Shown here in pieces: positions 5,320-5,744 of a DNA stretch of 5,744 nucleotides. Within the stretch, counting starts at the first letter, position 1, and every line of letters starts with the position of its first letter. The notes under the pieces are model-generated. The model had not been told where the DNA came from and searched no databases. It was given only the letters and a program-made list of their open reading frames with translations. Source of the stretch: Armatimonadota bacterium (GTDB taxonomy: Bacteria; Cloacimonadota; Cloacimonadia; Cloacimonadales; TCS61); the NCBI GenBank assembly GCA_030612605.1, contig JAUWNO010000157.1, positions 1 to 5,744 of the forward strand, in the 5' to 3' direction. The position numbers and the translations under genes were made by a program.

Positions 5320-5333
5320 GAGAATGATTATCA
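5319..5333. promoter_or_regulatory. Fur box upstream of feoA
   Basis: TGAGAATGATTATCA agrees with the 7-1-7 Fur core TGATAATnATTATCA at 13 of 14 specified positions, the single difference being G for T at position 4. It ends 21 bp before the feoA start codon and covers a GATTAT (5326-5331) that could serve as a -10 element, so bound Fur would block initiation. This is the best regulatory match in the window. Confidence 0.85.
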
Positions 5334-5354
5334 AATGCAATTAAAGGAGAATTA

Positions 5355-5582
5355 ATGAAACTTAAAGACATTGAAGTTGGTTCAAATGTTAAAGTTATCG
5401 GCTATACAACAAAGAATAGACACTACCGGGAAAAGCTTCTCAGAATGGGATTGGTCAAAGGAGCTGAATTTTTTGTTACCAGAAAAGCACCTTTGGGCGA
5501 TCCGATAGAAATCAAAATAAAAGGATTTAACCTGACCTTACGAAAAACGGAAGCTGATGCTCTGGAAGTGGAGGAAATTTAA
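5355..5582 (+). CDS. feoA: Ferrous iron transport protein FeoA
   Basis: The 75-residue protein has the typical size and SH3-like fold pattern of FeoA: an opening LKDIEVGSNVKVIGY, the central REKLLRMGLVKGAEF, PLGDPIEIKIKG and the closing LRKTEADALEVE. FeoA is a small cytoplasmic partner of the FeoB ferrous iron channel and is thought to modulate it. AAAGGAGA (5343-5350) lies 4 nt before the ATG. Its stop is one base from the feoB ATG, so the two are translationally coupled. A Fur box directly upstream predicts iron repression. Confidence 0.97.
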   Translation: MKLKDIEVGSNVKVIGYTTKNRHYREKLLRMGLVKGAEFFVTRKAPLGDPIEIKIKGFNLTLRKTEADALEVEEI

Positions 5583-5583
5583 G

Positions 5584-5744
5584 ATGAAAAAAATTACGAT
5601 TGCTCTCGCTGGTAATCCAAACTGCGGGAAAACAACCCTTTTCAATGCTCTCACCGGTTCAACACAAAGAGTTGGAAACTGGCCAGGCGTAACCGTGGAA
5701 CGAATCGAGGGAGAATATAAGCATAAAGATTATAAGATTGAAGT
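5584..5744 (+). CDS. feoB: Ferrous iron transporter FeoB, N-terminal fragment (window edge)
   Basis: The first 53 codons are present and the rest lies beyond the window. The G1 P-loop GNPNCGKTT is at residues 10-18, with K16 and T17 for nucleotide and magnesium, and N13, an asparagine that in known FeoB proteins supports potassium-stimulated GTP hydrolysis. Switch I follows as GNWPGVTVE (31-39, G2 threonine T37), the FeoB signature. FeoB is the inner-membrane ferrous iron permease with a cytosolic G domain. The ribosome binding site GGAGG (5570-5574) lies within the end of feoA, 9 nt before the ATG, so the two genes form one operon. Confidence 0.97.
   Translation, partial: MKKITIALAGNPNCGKTTLFNALTGSTQRVGNWPGVTVERIEGEYKHKDYKIE

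Overview
The window is AT-rich bacterial chromosome with normal, intact gene structure: five genes plus the start of a sixth, separated by unusually repeat-laden gaps. It suggests a Gram-negative, probably anaerobic bacterium of the wider Bacteroidota/FCB assemblage; a Cloacimonadota-like lineage is my best guess. The grounds are the Met-zincin family with DUF5117/DUF4953-type features, a lipoprotein M23 peptidase, a ferrous-iron FeoAB system, and intergenic repeats of a kind I associate with such genomes. The lineage call is inference only.

Layout. 1-1799 (minus) is a secreted zinc metalloprotease whose C-terminus lies outside the window. 1800-2090 is a divergent gap with a degenerate ~10-bp-unit repeat and two palindromes. 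2091-3293 (plus) is a murein endopeptidase-type lipoprotein (M23). 3294-3560 is a second palindrome-rich gap. 3561-4343 (plus) is a NapH-like membrane iron-sulfur protein. 4344-4859 is a 516-base gap with an AT-rich dyad repeat, then three consecutive hairpins, the last a strong intrinsic terminator. 4860-5291 (plus) is a Fur-family repressor, 5355-5582 is feoA, and 5584 to the end is the start of feoB.

How the genes work together. The fur-feoA-feoB block is the clearest functional unit: ferrous iron uptake by FeoA/FeoB with its repressor encoded just upstream. Matching 7-1-7 Fur-box-like sites lie before fur and before feoA, implying autoregulation and iron repression of uptake. The terminator at 4685-4726 insulates this block from upstream transcription. 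The two peptidases are both envelope or extracellular enzymes but are divergent and not obviously linked. The iron-sulfur protein stands alone.

No wholly new multi-gene system is evident. The best candidates for something undescribed are the non-coding ones: a possible short RNA locus at about 4560-4727, and a set of hairpin repeats in every long gap. The iron-sulfur protein also has serine where the first cysteine of a ferredoxin motif is expected.
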